64,000 nt of DNA from Pseudovibrio exalbescens (GCF_028737195.1 NZ_JAQZAJ010000005.1:124001-188000), one strand, 5' to 3'. Positions 1 to 8,250 are shown, numbered from the stretch's first letter. Program-made: numbers and translations. Notes: generated by a model not told the origin, from the sequence alone.

Positions 1-103
1 CGTGATCATTATTGGCCTTGCCATCTTGTTGCAGGCAACCCGGTCGTATCTGGAAAAACGTCGCCTGATGACAAAGGCAGAGGCAGGGATGCAGCGACAT
101 TAG
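1..103 (+). CDS. small membrane protein, 3' end of gene (paralogue of 1212..1415)
   Basis: The frame beginning at base 2 is open from the window edge and ends at TAG 101-103; the start lies outside the window. It encodes a hydrophobic segment (VIIIGLAILLQATR) followed by a basic tail (LEKRRL, then KAEAG and MQRH). It is clearly homologous to the complete gene at 1212..1415. Of the codon differences I count between the two copies, about half are synonymous, which supports real coding. The stop replaces a GAG that is read through in the other copy, so this product ends earlier. No family recognised; a single-pass inner membrane protein is the likely product. Confidence 0.55.
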   Translation, partial: VIIIGLAILLQATRSYLEKRRLMTKAEAGMQRH

Positions 104-111
104 GCGCAAGG
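1..111 (+). repeat. direct repeat, copy A
   Basis: Bases 1-111 match 1253-1363 in the same orientation with roughly 85% identity by eye and no gaps. The similarity fades around 112-135, where GcrA-type coding sequence begins. The repeat may extend upstream beyond the window. Confidence 0.8.
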
Positions 112-122
112 TTGCGGCCAGC

Positions 123-431
123 GTGCAGCGCCGGACCATTCAACCCGCTGTCGCAGGGGCGACCGCGTTGAAAATCACACCGGAAGAAGACGACATTGTC
201 GGCGATCTCACCCCAGTTGCAGCCACCGAAGTGGTTGTTCCTGTGTCTGAGCGTGCTTCAATTCTGACGCTGACCGAACGCACCTGCAAATGGCCAATCG
301 GCGACCCGACGGATGAGGACTTCCACTTCTGCGGTCACTCCTGTGATGCCGCCTCTCCTTATTGCGAGTATCATCGCACGATCGCGTATCAGCCGGTTAA
401 CGACCGTCGCAGAGAACGCAAGAGCGCCTGA
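123..431 (+). pseudogene. gcrA: GcrA cell-cycle regulator, C-terminal fragment only
   Basis: The last two thirds are an unmistakable GcrA C-terminus: VVVP linker, LTLTERTCKWPIGDP, a FHFCG motif, YCEYH and AYQPV, then a basic end. In GcrA this part contacts domain 2 of sigma70, while DNA binding needs an N-terminal helix-turn-helix of about 45 residues. That N-terminus is missing: the frame is closed by TGA at 69-71, and the sequence before 123 belongs to another gene. The first codon available is GTG 123, with a weak AAGG about 12 bases upstream. In Sinorhizobium gcrA sits beside phoB, so this is probably the ancestral locus after a rearrangement. It could be a dead remnant or an expressed sigma-binding peptide; an intact copy may exist elsewhere. 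Confidence 0.75.
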
Positions 432-451
432 GCAACAGCTATAAAGAATTC

Positions 452-480
452 AAAAAGCCGCCCAATGAGGCGGCTTTTTT
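452..480. terminator. bidirectional Rho-independent terminator
   Basis: AAAAAGCCGCC, a four-base loop CAAT (or near), then GGCGGCTTTTTT. It lies between the end of the gcrA fragment (+) and the end of the convergent DJ-1/PfpI gene (-), with a T run in both directions. Confidence 0.85.
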
Positions 481-506
481 ACTACATCCATCGTGGGCTT
501 GAGCGC

Positions 507-1079
507 TTACGCATGTTCGGCGGCCAGCCAGTTCTGCAATTCACCCAATGCCGCTTCAGGAACCCCGGCACTTTTCAGCACTTCAGCAGCAAAAGTCACA
601 GGGGACGTTCCGGCCGCAGTAACAATTCGGTCGCTGGATACTGCCTTTGGCGTTTCCTTGTAATTTTCTGCGCCGTTGTAGTCCGTCACGTGGGTTTGCA
701 AAAACTCCAGAGCATTGGAGGTGTGGGCGACACCGTTCAACAACCCGGCACGTGCGAGCGCTAATGTGCCTCCGCAAATACCGGCGATGGTCGCGCCCTC
801 TTTGTGACACCGGGCCAGAAGATCCGCAATATCCGGAGCGTTTTCGGTTTCCCAAATGCTGCCGCCGACGACAACAACAACCTCAGGCTTCCAAGCTGCC
901 AGCTCATCTAGCCCGTGAGGCACCATGGCCTTCAGCCCGCCGAGAGAGGTGACCTCGCCTGCTCTATGGGCAAAAAAACGCGTTTCCGCTCCATAGTAAG
1001 GACCGCCCGTACCCGCAATCAGTGCATACTCCCAGTCGGCAAACCCTTCGGTCAAAATCAGCGCAACCTTTGCCATCAT
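507..1079 (-). CDS. DJ-1/PfpI family protein
   Basis: A 190-residue flavodoxin-like alpha/beta protein of the DJ-1/PfpI (class I glutamine amidotransferase-like) superfamily. Strand 1 is VALILTEGF with the conserved acidic Glu11; the nucleophile elbow is AGICGGT with Cys102, the usual reactive cysteine. Family members act as deglycases, glyoxalases or chaperones; the sequence does not tell which. The start ATG at 1079 is preceded by AAAGAGA at good spacing, and the longer reading frame to 1121 lacks such a site. It lies alone between the gcrA fragment and a small divergent membrane-protein gene, inside the interval bounded by the two direct repeats. Confidence 0.85.
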   Translation of the reverse strand: MMAKVALILTEGFADWEYALIAGTGGPYYGAETRFFAHRAGEVTSLGGLKAMVPHGLDELAAWKPEVVVVVGGSIWETENAPDIADLLARCHKEGATIAGICGGTLALARAGLLNGVAHTSNALEFLQTHVTDYNGAENYKETPKAVSSDRIVTAAGTSPVTFAAEVLKSAGVPEAALGELQNWLAAEHA

Positions 1080-1211
1080 ATCTCTTTCACAGCTCGTATA
1101 AAGACGCGTGCCAGTGATCACTGTTCGGCAATCCTGTCAAGCTCATGGTCTGCCGCCCCACAAGTGTTGGCGCGAACCATACGCCGCAAACTATCCGCAG
1201 CGCCTCCCATT

Positions 1212-1415
1212 ATGAAAGAAAGCCCGCCATCTTGGACAAGGAAGAGTGTCGGCGTGATCATCATTGGCCTTGCCATCGTGTTGCAGGCAACCCGGACGCA
1301 TTTGGAAAAGCGGCGCCTTACGACAAAGGCGGAGGCAAGGATGCAGCGACATGAGGCGCAAGGGTTTGGGCCAGCAGCGCAGGCCGAGCCTATGAAAAAC
1401 CCCGCCACGATGTGA
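1212..1415 (+). CDS. small single-pass membrane protein (complete paralogue)
   Basis: A 67-residue product starting MKESPPSWTRK, then one hydrophobic segment (VGVIIIGLAIVLQAT, about residues 15-29), then a basic tail (LEKRRL, KAEARMQRHEAQ). The last codons overlap the terminator stem. No strong Shine-Dalgarno precedes ATG 1212, so the start is uncertain. Coding is supported by conservation with the partial gene at 1..103, where half of the codon changes are silent. It runs divergently from the DJ-1 gene and convergently to phoB. Family unknown; likely anchored in the inner membrane with a cytoplasmic basic tail. Confidence 0.5.
   Translation: MKESPPSWTRKSVGVIIIGLAIVLQATRTHLEKRRLTTKAEARMQRHEAQGFGPAAQAEPMKNPATM
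1253..1363 (+). repeat. direct repeat, copy B
   Basis: Same-orientation match to 1-111, offset 1252 bases. It covers the membrane segment and basic tail of the small protein gene. Recombination between the copies would delete the gcrA fragment and the DJ-1 gene. Confidence 0.8.
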
Positions 1416-1431
1416 CGGGGTTCTTTCTTTT
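1395..1431 (+). terminator. Rho-independent terminator of the small membrane protein gene
   Basis: AACCCCGCCAC, loop GAT, GTGACGGGGTT, then TCTTTCTTTT. The stem contains the last codons and stop of the gene at 1212..1415. Confidence 0.75.
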
Positions 1432-1483
1432 GCCTTTCAAAATGCTGTGCCCTGCTCTGTCTGCGGCAGGCACCCGCTTCTGA

Positions 1484-2179
1484 TCAGCTGTTCAGGAACT
1501 GGTCATTGAAGGCGTAGCCTGCACCGCGAACGGTGCGGATCGGGTCCTTCATCCGGCCCTTGTTGATTGCCTTGCGCAGGCGTCCAACGTGTACGTCCAC
1601 TGTGCGTTCGTCCACGTAAACGTCGTGCCCCCAGACACCATCCAAGAGCTGCTCGCGGGAGTACACACGCCCCGGTGAGGACATGAGAAACTCCAGCAGG
1701 CGGAACTCAGTAGGGCCAAGGTGAATTTCCTTGCCCGTCCGATGGACCCGGTGGGTTTCACGATCCAGCTCAATGTCACCCGCCTTGAGAACGGTAGATA
1801 CGCTCTCAGGTTTGGTGCGGCGCAAGATGGCACGCACGCGTGCCATCAGCTCCGGAATGGAGAACGGTTTGACCACATAGTCATCCGCCCCCGTTGCGAG
1901 ACCACGCACCCGCTCAGATTCCTCACCACGCGCGGTGAGCATTATGATTGGCATGCGTTCCGTTTCAGTCCGCGCTCTCAGGCGTCGGCACAATTCAATG
2001 CCGGAGAGGCCAGGGAGCATCCAGTCCAGAAGAAGGAGATCTGGTTGACTCTCCTGTAGTCGCAGCTCCGCCTCATCACCGCGGTCGCAAACGTCAACCT
2101 TGTACCCTTCAGCTTCCAAATTGTAACGCAGAAGAAGGCTTAACGGCTCTTCGTCTTCCACGATCAGAATTTCAGGCAT
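1484..2179 (-). CDS. phoB: phosphate regulon response regulator PhoB
   Basis: A 231-residue OmpR/PhoB-type response regulator. The receiver domain (1-120) has the acidic pocket EDE at 8-10, phospho-acceptor Asp52 in LLLLDWMLPG and the conserved Lys in DDYVVKPF. The C-terminal winged helix has the usual RLLEFL and RTVDVHVGRLRKAI elements. Phosphorylated by PhoR, it binds Pho boxes with 11-bp periodicity such as those at 8218..8250 and 50056..50088. It is the last gene of the phoR-pstSCAB-phoU-phoB series, 31 bases after phoU. AAAGAGA lies upstream of the ATG. Confidence 0.97.
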   Translation of the reverse strand: MPEILIVEDEEPLSLLLRYNLEAEGYKVDVCDRGDEAELRLQESQPDLLLLDWMLPGLSGIELCRRLRARTETERMPIIMLTARGEESERVRGLATGADDYVVKPFSIPELMARVRAILRRTKPESVSTVLKAGDIELDRETHRVHRTGKEIHLGPTEFRLLEFLMSSPGRVYSREQLLDGVWGHDVYVDERTVDVHVGRLRKAINKGRMKDPIRTVRGAGYAFNDQFLNS

Positions 2180-2210
2180 TCCAGTTAGTCTCTTTCACAT
2201 CAAGCACAGC

Positions 2211-2912
2211 TTATGGCAGCGTTACGTCAGTTTCGTCTTTCTTGGGACGATCTGCAGGCAAGTGGTCGCCAGAAACCATGAAGTAAATGTTCTCCGCAAT
2301 ATTGGTCGCATGGTCGCCGATGCGTTCAATGTTCTTTGCGCAGAACAGAAGGTGCGCACACATGGTGATGTTGCGCGGATCTTCCATCATGTAGGTCAGA
2401 AGCTGACGGAAGAGCGAAGTGTACATGGAGTCAATCTGCTTGTCTCCTTTTTGTACCTGCTCGACAGCTTCCAGATCACCGGTGGTATAGGCATCAAGAA
2501 CAGCTTTCAGCTGAGCAAGAGCCAGCTCAGCCATGTGTTCAACACCTACTGCCAGTGTCTTGTTATTGAAGTCACTCTCGATTGCCTGAGCGCGCTTGGC
2601 GATGTTCTTTGCCATGTCGCCCACGCGCTCCAGATCGTTGGAGATGCGCAGGGCAGCAAAGATCTCGCGAAGGTCGCGCGCTACTGGCTGGCGACGTGCG
2701 ATGACCACGATGCAACGCTCTTCGAGCTGGATCTGCATTTCGTCCAGTCGCTTGTCTGCTTCGATGGTGCGCTCGGCAAGAGCCAGGTCATGGCGCAGAA
2801 GCGCCTGCACAGAGTCGTTGACGAGAGTTTCAGCCAAGCCACCCATCTCAACAATACGGCTCGCCAGATCCTTCAGGTCCTCATTGAAAGAGGAGACGAT
2901 ATGATCGCTCAT
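2211..2912 (-). CDS. phoU: phosphate signalling protein PhoU
   Basis: A 233-residue all-helical PhoU with two tandem PhoU repeats; the second carries the metal-site type sequence RIGDHATNIAE, and the first RVGDMAKNIAKRA. PhoU links the Pst transporter to PhoR and holds PhoB inactive when phosphate is plentiful; it is cytoplasmic and associates with PstB and PhoR. Length is normal for the family. It lies 36 bases after pstB, in the usual position. Confidence 0.96.
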   Translation of the reverse strand: MSDHIVSSFNEDLKDLASRIVEMGGLAETLVNDSVQALLRHDLALAERTIEADKRLDEMQIQLEERCIVVIARRQPVARDLREIFAALRISNDLERVGDMAKNIAKRAQAIESDFNNKTLAVGVEHMAELALAQLKAVLDAYTTGDLEAVEQVQKGDKQIDSMYTSLFRQLLTYMMEDPRNITMCAHLLFCAKNIERIGDHATNIAENIYFMVSGDHLPADRPKKDETDVTLP

Positions 2913-2948
2913 TTTTTTACCTGTTAGTTGTCGCAGTTAATCGAGATG

Positions 2949-3782
2949 CTAGCCGAAACGACCAGTGATGTAATCCTGCGTACGCTGATCCTTCGGGTTA
3001 GTGAAGATATCATTGGTCTTACCTTCTTCTACCAGATAGCCGAGGTGGAAGAACGCAGTGCGCTGCGAGACACGGGCGGCCTGCTGCATCGAGTGGGTTA
3101 CGATAACAATGGTATAGTTTTCACGCAATTCGTCGATCAGCTCCTCAACTTTCGCGGTAGCGATCGGGTCAAGCGCGGAACATGGTTCGTCCATCAGAAT
3201 GACTTCCGGGGACACGGCAATTGCACGCGCAATGCAAAGACGCTGCTGCTGACCACCAGAAAGGCCAGTGCCAGGCTCATCAAGGCGGTCTTTCACTTCC
3301 TCAAAAAGACCAGCCTTTTGAAGCGATGTCGCAACGATCTCTTCAAGGTCACTCTTGGACTGTGCCAGACCGTGAATGCGCGGACCGTAAGCCACGTTCT
3401 CGAAGATGGACTTCGGGAACGGGTTCGGCTTCTGGAACACCATGCCAACGCGGGCACGCAGTTCCACAACGTCGATCTTCGGATCGTAGATGTCTTCGTT
3501 GTCGAGCACGATCTCACCGCCTACGCGGCAAATGTCGATGGTGTCGTTCATACGGTTCAAGCAGCGCAGGAACGTGGACTTACCACAGCCAGATGGGCCG
3601 ATCAGGGCTGTCACGTTGCTTTTGCGCACGTTGAGATCCACACCGAAAAGCGCCTGCTTTTCACCGTAGTGGACAGTCACCTGGTTGGCGCGCATCTTGA
3701 TCGGCACACCATCTTCAGTCACTGGAAGGGCGCCGTTCAGGTCTGCTTGTTGTACGTTGCCTGCAGTCATTTCCATAGCCAT
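2949..3782 (-). CDS. pstB: phosphate ABC transporter ATP-binding protein PstB
   Basis: A 277-residue ABC ATPase that powers high-affinity phosphate import. Walker [10 protein letters not shown] at 62-70, ABC signature LSGGQQQR at 173-181, Walker B VILMDEP at 194-200, followed by the switch His in THSMQQA. The CSALDP D-loop and the [11 protein letters not shown] run are typical of PstB. About 25 extra residues precede the conserved core. GAAAGG and GAGG precede ATG 3782. The gene follows pstA after an 18-base gap. Confidence 0.97.
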   Translation of the reverse strand: MAMEMTAGNVQQADLNGALPVTEDGVPIKMRANQVTVHYGEKQALFGVDLNVRKSNVTALIGPSGCGKSTFLRCLNRMNDTIDICRVGGEIVLDNEDIYDPKIDVVELRARVGMVFQKPNPFPKSIFENVAYGPRIHGLAQSKSDLEEIVATSLQKAGLFEEVKDRLDEPGTGLSGGQQQRLCIARAIAVSPEVILMDEPCSALDPIATAKVEELIDELRENYTIVIVTHSMQQAARVSQRTAFFHLGYLVEEGKTNDIFTNPKDQRTQDYITGRFG

Positions 3783-3800
3783 AACCTCAGCCTTTCATTA

Positions 3801-5621
3801 TTACCAACGGCGTTCAAAGCGCTTGCGCAGAACGATAGCAATGGCGTTCATTGTGATCAGGAAGCCCAGCAGAACCATGATGGCTGCGGACGTTTTCTGC
3901 TGGAAGGCAGGTTCCGGGAAGTCTGCCCACATGAAGATCTGCACCGGCAGAACGGTAGACGGATCCACCGGACCACCTGGAATGTCCACGATAAACGCGA
4001 CCATACCGATCATCAGCAGAGGAGCGGTTTCACCAAGTGCCTGCGCCATACCGATGATGGTACCGGTAAAGATGCCTGGCATTGCCAGTGGCAGCACGTG
4101 GTGCAACACGGCCTGAAGACGGGATGCACCCACACCCAGTGCCGCTTCGCGGATGGATGGTGGCACAGCTTTCAAAGCTGCGCGGGACGCAATGATGATG
4201 GTTGGCAGGGTCATGAGTGCCAGCACCATACCCCCTACGATCGGCGCAGAGCGCGGCAGACCGAAGGCGTTCAGGAACACGGCAAGACCAAGCAAACCAA
4301 ACACGATGGAAGGAACAGCCGCAAGGTTGTTGATGTTCACCTCAATGAGGTGCGTCCAACGGTTCTTTGGGGCGAACTCTTCCAGATAGATGGCAGCCGC
4401 CACACCGATTGGGAAGGACAGAGCCAGAGTGACAACCATGGTCCAGAAGGACCCGACAACTGCACCCCAGATACCCGCCATTTCAGGTTCACGGCTTGCA
4501 CCTGCGGAGAAGAAGATGGAGTTCACACTGGATGTGATCGCGCCCTGCTCGAGCAGGTAATCGGTATATGCGATTTCCTGGTCGTTGAACTTGCGCAATG
4601 CTTCCGGTGTTTCGATCTCATCGATGGTCCACTCACCGGCAGGGATTGTGCCAGCGATGCTGAACGGTACCAGCACTTCAGCTTCCACTGAGGTCGCATC
4701 AATTGCTGTAACCTTCGCCGTACCACCATTGACGTTGATCAGGAAGGACGGCAGACGGGAGCTCAGTACCTGACGCTGTTCCAGAGAGTTCAGACGGCCC
4801 TGAAGCTCGGCGAGATCAGCCTCAATGCCCTGAATGGCGACCTGAAGACGGCTTTTCATGTCTTCGGTTGCAGAAATCTCATTTTCAAGACGCTGACGCA
4901 CCAACTCGTCCGCATCGGCCATTTGCTCTTGCAGACCGGAGATGCGCGCGTTCAGGCTGTCCTCAGATGTACCGCGCAGGGTAAGGTCGCGCTGTACTGC
5001 GGCCAGCTGGCTTTCGAGATATGCACGAAGCTGGTCCCGAATGAAGTCAAAGTCGCCGTCATCTGAAGTAACGGAGATGGTTCCTTCGGTCCCGGAAACG
5101 GTCGCCGTACCGGTGGTCTCCTTGGTGTTGATCTCAGTGACCAACCCCTTCGCATAGAGATCAGCGAAGTCAGAGAGCGGCACCTGAACCGGTCCCTTGG
5201 ATCCCAGTATCGACGGATCATCCAGCACTTCATTGCGCAGGACGATGTTGGCACCAGAAGAAACCAGACCATAAAGAACGCGGCGGTCTGTCCGACTGGT
5301 CGCGAAAGGTACAGCCTCCTTGAGACCATCACGGATGATGGTGTTGTAGGAAGCAGAACCCGGATTGGAAGGATCCACCTCTTCGTCGGTCAGGTTCAGG
5401 TCGAGCGTCACGTAGTTATAGTAGAACGCCGGGATACCCTGACTCACGATCGTGGTGAGCAGCAGCACCAGAAAGGCCGCAGCTACAAGGATCGCGCTCA
5501 GACCATAGGCTTTGAAGCGTGCCTCAGTGCTATAGCGGGCTTTGAGGCGCTTCCGAGCTTCATCCGAGGTATGAATACCCACACGAGAAGAAGCTGTGTT
5601 CTGTTGGGCAAGACTAGTCAT
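3801..5621 (-). CDS. pstA: phosphate ABC transporter permease PstA, long form
   Basis: A 606-residue protein, about twice the size of E. coli PstA. Residues 382-606 form the standard permease core with the EAALGVGASRLQA coupling loop and several membrane helices. Ahead of it are one membrane helix (about 40-65) and a periplasmic region of some 310 residues (the DUF3333-type extension of alphaproteobacterial PstA). Residues about 200-290 of this region are rich in Glu, Gln and Leu heptads and look like a coiled coil. The start overlaps the end of pstC by 8 bases, so the two are translationally coupled. Function: inner membrane channel subunit with PstC. Confidence 0.95.
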   Translation of the reverse strand: MTSLAQQNTASSRVGIHTSDEARKRLKARYSTEARFKAYGLSAILVAAAFLVLLLTTIVSQGIPAFYYNYVTLDLNLTDEEVDPSNPGSASYNTIIRDGLKEAVPFATSRTDRRVLYGLVSSGANIVLRNEVLDDPSILGSKGPVQVPLSDFADLYAKGLVTEINTKETTGTATVSGTEGTISVTSDDGDFDFIRDQLRAYLESQLAAVQRDLTLRGTSEDSLNARISGLQEQMADADELVRQRLENEISATEDMKSRLQVAIQGIEADLAELQGRLNSLEQRQVLSSRLPSFLINVNGGTAKVTAIDATSVEAEVLVPFSIAGTIPAGEWTIDEIETPEALRKFNDQEIAYTDYLLEQGAITSSVNSIFFSAGASREPEMAGIWGAVVGSFWTMVVTLALSFPIGVAAAIYLEEFAPKNRWTHLIEVNINNLAAVPSIVFGLLGLAVFLNAFGLPRSAPIVGGMVLALMTLPTIIIASRAALKAVPPSIREAALGVGASRLQAVLHHVLPLAMPGIFTGTIIGMAQALGETAPLLMIGMVAFIVDIPGGPVDPSTVLPVQIFMWADFPEPAFQQKTSAAIMVLLGFLITMNAIAIVLRKRFERRW

Positions 5622-7002
5622 ACTGTTCCCTGTACTTCTTCACGACGCGCAGTGCGAAAACATTGAGTGCAAGGGTGATACAGAAGAGCAGCAGACCAAG
5701 CGCGAACGCGGCTAGGGTCTTTGCACTGTCAAACTCCTGGTCACCAACAAGCAGGGTCACGATCTGCACGGTCACGGTGGTTACAGCTTCAAGCGGGTTG
5801 ATTGTCATGTTCGCAGCAAGGCCTGCGGCCATCACCACGATCATGGTCTCACCAATGGCGCGGGAGATTGCCAGGATCAGAGCAGAAACAATGCCCGGCA
5901 GCGCTGCTGGAAGAACAACACGGCGAATGGTTTCAGACTTTGTTGCGCCAAGGCCTGCAGAACCGTCGCGCAAGGACTGGGGCACTGCATTGATCACGTC
6001 GTCCGAAAGGGAGGAAACGAACGGAATGATCATGATGCCCATCACCACGCCAGCTGCAAGAGCAGACTCGGAGGACACGGTAAGACCAAAGCTTTCACCC
6101 CAACCGCGGATGAAAGGCGCCACCGCCAACGCGGCAAAGAAGCCGTAGACCACAGTCGGGATACCAGCCAAGATTTCAAGCATGGGCTTGGCAACGGCGC
6201 GCACCGGCTGGGCGGCATAATCTGACAGGTAGATAGCTGAGAGAAGACCAACTGGTGCTGCTACAAGGATAGCAATGAAGGTGATCAGCATGGTGCCCAC
6301 GAGCAGTGGGATCGCGCCAAACACTTCTGAGTTGGTTCCGGTTGCTTCTGCGCCTGCGCCAATGAACGCGCTCTGCGGGCTCCAGTGAGTTCCAAACACG
6401 AAATCAAGAATCGGAACCTGCTGGAAGAAGCGAAGGCTTTCAAAAATGAGAGACAGAACAATGCCGATGGTGGTGAAGATCGCCACTGCGGAACACAGGA
6501 TGAGCAAAGCCATCACAGAGCGTTCGACGAAGTGACGCGCCCGCATTTGCGGCTGAATGGTGCGAACACCATAGAAGAAGCCACCCGCGACCAGAAGCGC
6601 CATGATAACACCCATGAGGATGTTACTTGTCGTGTTCAAACTCTTGTAGATCTCAGCTGCATGTTCTTTGCCAGCATCCACGAAGCCAACAATGCCGCCG
6701 AACGCAAGCGCACGGGCATCACGCAGGAACGCTTCGACTGCAGGTTTGGACAACCCGCTCATGAAGTCGGCGCTCTGGCTGCTCACAATGTTGTTCATGA
6801 TGTTAGGCGCAACAATCACCCAGACAATAAGGGCAATCAGCGCTGGAACCACGGTCACAATTGCAAGAAAACCGCCATGGTAACCAGGGCGGGAATGCAA
6901 AGCGGACAACTGACCGTTAACAACTTGGAGTGATCTCGATCGGCCATAGAAAGTGGCCAGAACAAACACTGCAATTAGGATGAAGAAGTAAGTCCAGAAC
7001 AT
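5614..7002 (-). CDS. pstC: phosphate ABC transporter permease PstC
   Basis: A 462-residue inner membrane permease, longer than the enterobacterial form because of an N-terminal part with two or three additional helices (about 1-25, 45-70, 135-155). The C-terminal half carries the binding-protein-dependent transport fold with DGSAGLGATKSETIRR as the PstB-contacting EAA loop. It pairs with PstA. It lies downstream of a strong stem-loop that separates it from pstS, an arrangement that usually keeps permease synthesis below that of the binding protein. Confidence 0.95.
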   Translation of the reverse strand: MFWTYFFILIAVFVLATFYGRSRSLQVVNGQLSALHSRPGYHGGFLAIVTVVPALIALIVWVIVAPNIMNNIVSSQSADFMSGLSKPAVEAFLRDARALAFGGIVGFVDAGKEHAAEIYKSLNTTSNILMGVIMALLVAGGFFYGVRTIQPQMRARHFVERSVMALLILCSAVAIFTTIGIVLSLIFESLRFFQQVPILDFVFGTHWSPQSAFIGAGAEATGTNSEVFGAIPLLVGTMLITFIAILVAAPVGLLSAIYLSDYAAQPVRAVAKPMLEILAGIPTVVYGFFAALAVAPFIRGWGESFGLTVSSESALAAGVVMGIMIIPFVSSLSDDVINAVPQSLRDGSAGLGATKSETIRRVVLPAALPGIVSALILAISRAIGETMIVVMAAGLAANMTINPLEAVTTVTVQIVTLLVGDQEFDSAKTLAAFALGLLLFCITLALNVFALRVVKKYREQYD

Positions 7003-7055
7003 CTAAATCTGGCCCTTTTAAAGAGATCGGTACAAAATTCGGCTGGATCGGAAGC

Positions 7056-7087
7056 CAAAAAGAGCCGGCCCGCAAACGCGGACCGGC
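7056..7087 (-). terminator. intercistronic stem-loop after pstS (partial terminator)
   Basis: On the minus strand GCCGGTCCGC, loop GTTT, GCGGGCCGGC (one G-U pair), then TCTTTTT. It lies 17 bases after the pstS stop and before pstC. In an operon that must continue into pstCAB this is best read as an attenuator or mRNA-stabilising hairpin. Confidence 0.75.
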
Positions 7088-7104
7088 CCGTTCTAATCAA
7101 GCAA

Positions 7105-8124
7105 TTAGAACTTCAGTGGAGTCATCGCTGCTGCGGAAGCTGCAACTTCTGCACGACGCTCGTCTGACAGCGGGATCAGACCCTTGTCAGCCAGGTAACC
7201 TTCGCTACCCCAAGTGTCTTCGTTGGTGAACTCAGCAACGTATTCTGCGATGCCTGGGATCACGCCAACGTGCTCTTTCTTCACGTAGAAGTACAAAGAG
7301 CGAGATACTGGGTAAGAAGCGTCAGAGATAGCTTCGAAAGTTGGTGCAACGCCACCGATGCTTGCGCCCTTAACCTTGTCAGCATTCTGATCAAGGAAGG
7401 AGAAGCCGAAGATGCCGAAAGCAGCTGGGTTAGCGTTGAGCTTCTGAACGATCAGGTTGTCGTTTTCGCCAGCTTCAACATAACCGCCGTCTTCACGGAT
7501 TTCGGTGCAAACGTCGCCTTCCAGGCCAGCTTCTGCTGCGCCAGGAACTGCTTCACAGCCTTCTTCCATGACCAGCTCTTCGAAAGCGTCACGGGTACCG
7601 GAGGTCGGAGGAGGACCGAGAACTTCGATCTTCTCGTTTGGCAGAGAAGGATCGATTTCAGACCAGTTGGTGTATGGGTTTGCAACCAGCTTGCCGTCAA
7701 CTGGAACCTGCTTTGCAAGTGCCAGGAAGATCTGCTCGCGAGTTACGTCCATGGAAGGACCAGTGATCGCGTTTGCAAGTACGATACCGTCGAAACCAAC
7801 GGTAACTTCTACTGGAGTTACACCGTTACCCTGACAAGATACCAGTTCCTTCTCCTTCATACGACGAGAAGCATTGGTAATGTCTGGAGTACCTTCACCG
7901 ACGCCTTCACAGAACAGCTTGATGCCGCCGCCAGAGCCAGTGGATTCTACTACTGGAGTTTTGAATTCAGTCTTCTGACCGAACTGCTCAGCAACTGCTG
8001 TAGAGAACGGGAAAACTGTAGAAGAACCAACGATCTGGATCTGATCACGTGCCTGTGCGGAACCTGCTGCAATGGTTCCAGCAAGAGCGAGCGCTGCAAC
8101 GCCTGCGAATGCTTTGATTTTCAC
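7105..8124 (-). CDS. pstS: periplasmic phosphate-binding protein PstS
   Basis: A 339-residue substrate-binding protein. The start is GTG 8124, with AAGGAG seven bases upstream, giving a clean signal peptide (VKIKAFAGVAALALAGTIAAGSAQA) and a mature start near RDQIQIVGSSTVFPF. The phosphate site elements are visible: GSSTVFPF, ESTGSGGG, FDGIV and PPTSGTRDAFEE. The sequence aligns with the PstS family of alphaproteobacteria such as the PhoX-type transporters. Transcription should start from the Pho box at 8218..8250. Codon and amino-acid make-up is typical of an abundant periplasmic protein. Confidence 0.96.
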   Translation of the reverse strand: MKIKAFAGVAALALAGTIAAGSAQARDQIQIVGSSTVFPFSTAVAEQFGQKTEFKTPVVESTGSGGGIKLFCEGVGEGTPDITNASRRMKEKELVSCQGNGVTPVEVTVGFDGIVLANAITGPSMDVTREQIFLALAKQVPVDGKLVANPYTNWSEIDPSLPNEKIEVLGPPPTSGTRDAFEELVMEEGCEAVPGAAEAGLEGDVCTEIREDGGYVEAGENDNLIVQKLNANPAAFGIFGFSFLDQNADKVKGASIGGVAPTFEAISDASYPVSRSLYFYVKKEHVGVIPGIAEYVAEFTNEDTWGSEGYLADKGLIPLSDERRAEVAASAAAMTPLKF

Positions 8125-8217
8125 CTTAAGTCTCCTTGGGAGTCTAGGTTGTAAACTGAATGAGAACCCGCGGCCATCCCTGCGAGTCCCGCGTAACCTA
8201 ACCGTCACGGGTGATGT

Positions 8218-8250
8218 TTATATGAAGGTTTTATTTCAGTTTAATGACAC
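8218..8250 (-). promoter_or_regulatory. Pho box of three 11-bp units before pstS
   Basis: Read on the minus strand the units are GTGTCATTAAA, CTGAAATAAAA and CCTTCATATAA, end to end, against the consensus CTGTCATAWAA. The last unit lies 93 bases from the pstS GTG. PhoB dimers bind such direct repeats. No strong -10 is obvious after it, which is normal for PhoB-dependent promoters. Confidence 0.8.

Noticed and set aside
2928-4691. Long plus-strand frame (587 codons) opposite pstB and pstA
   Set aside because: It is antisense to two well-conserved genes, has Cys/His/Arg-heavy random composition, and no ribosome site or family resemblance; a shadow of high-GC third positions.
7270-8154. Plus-strand frame opposite pstS
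   Set aside because: PstS on the minus strand has signal peptide, ligand motifs, ribosome site and Pho box; the opposite frame is Cys-rich noise.
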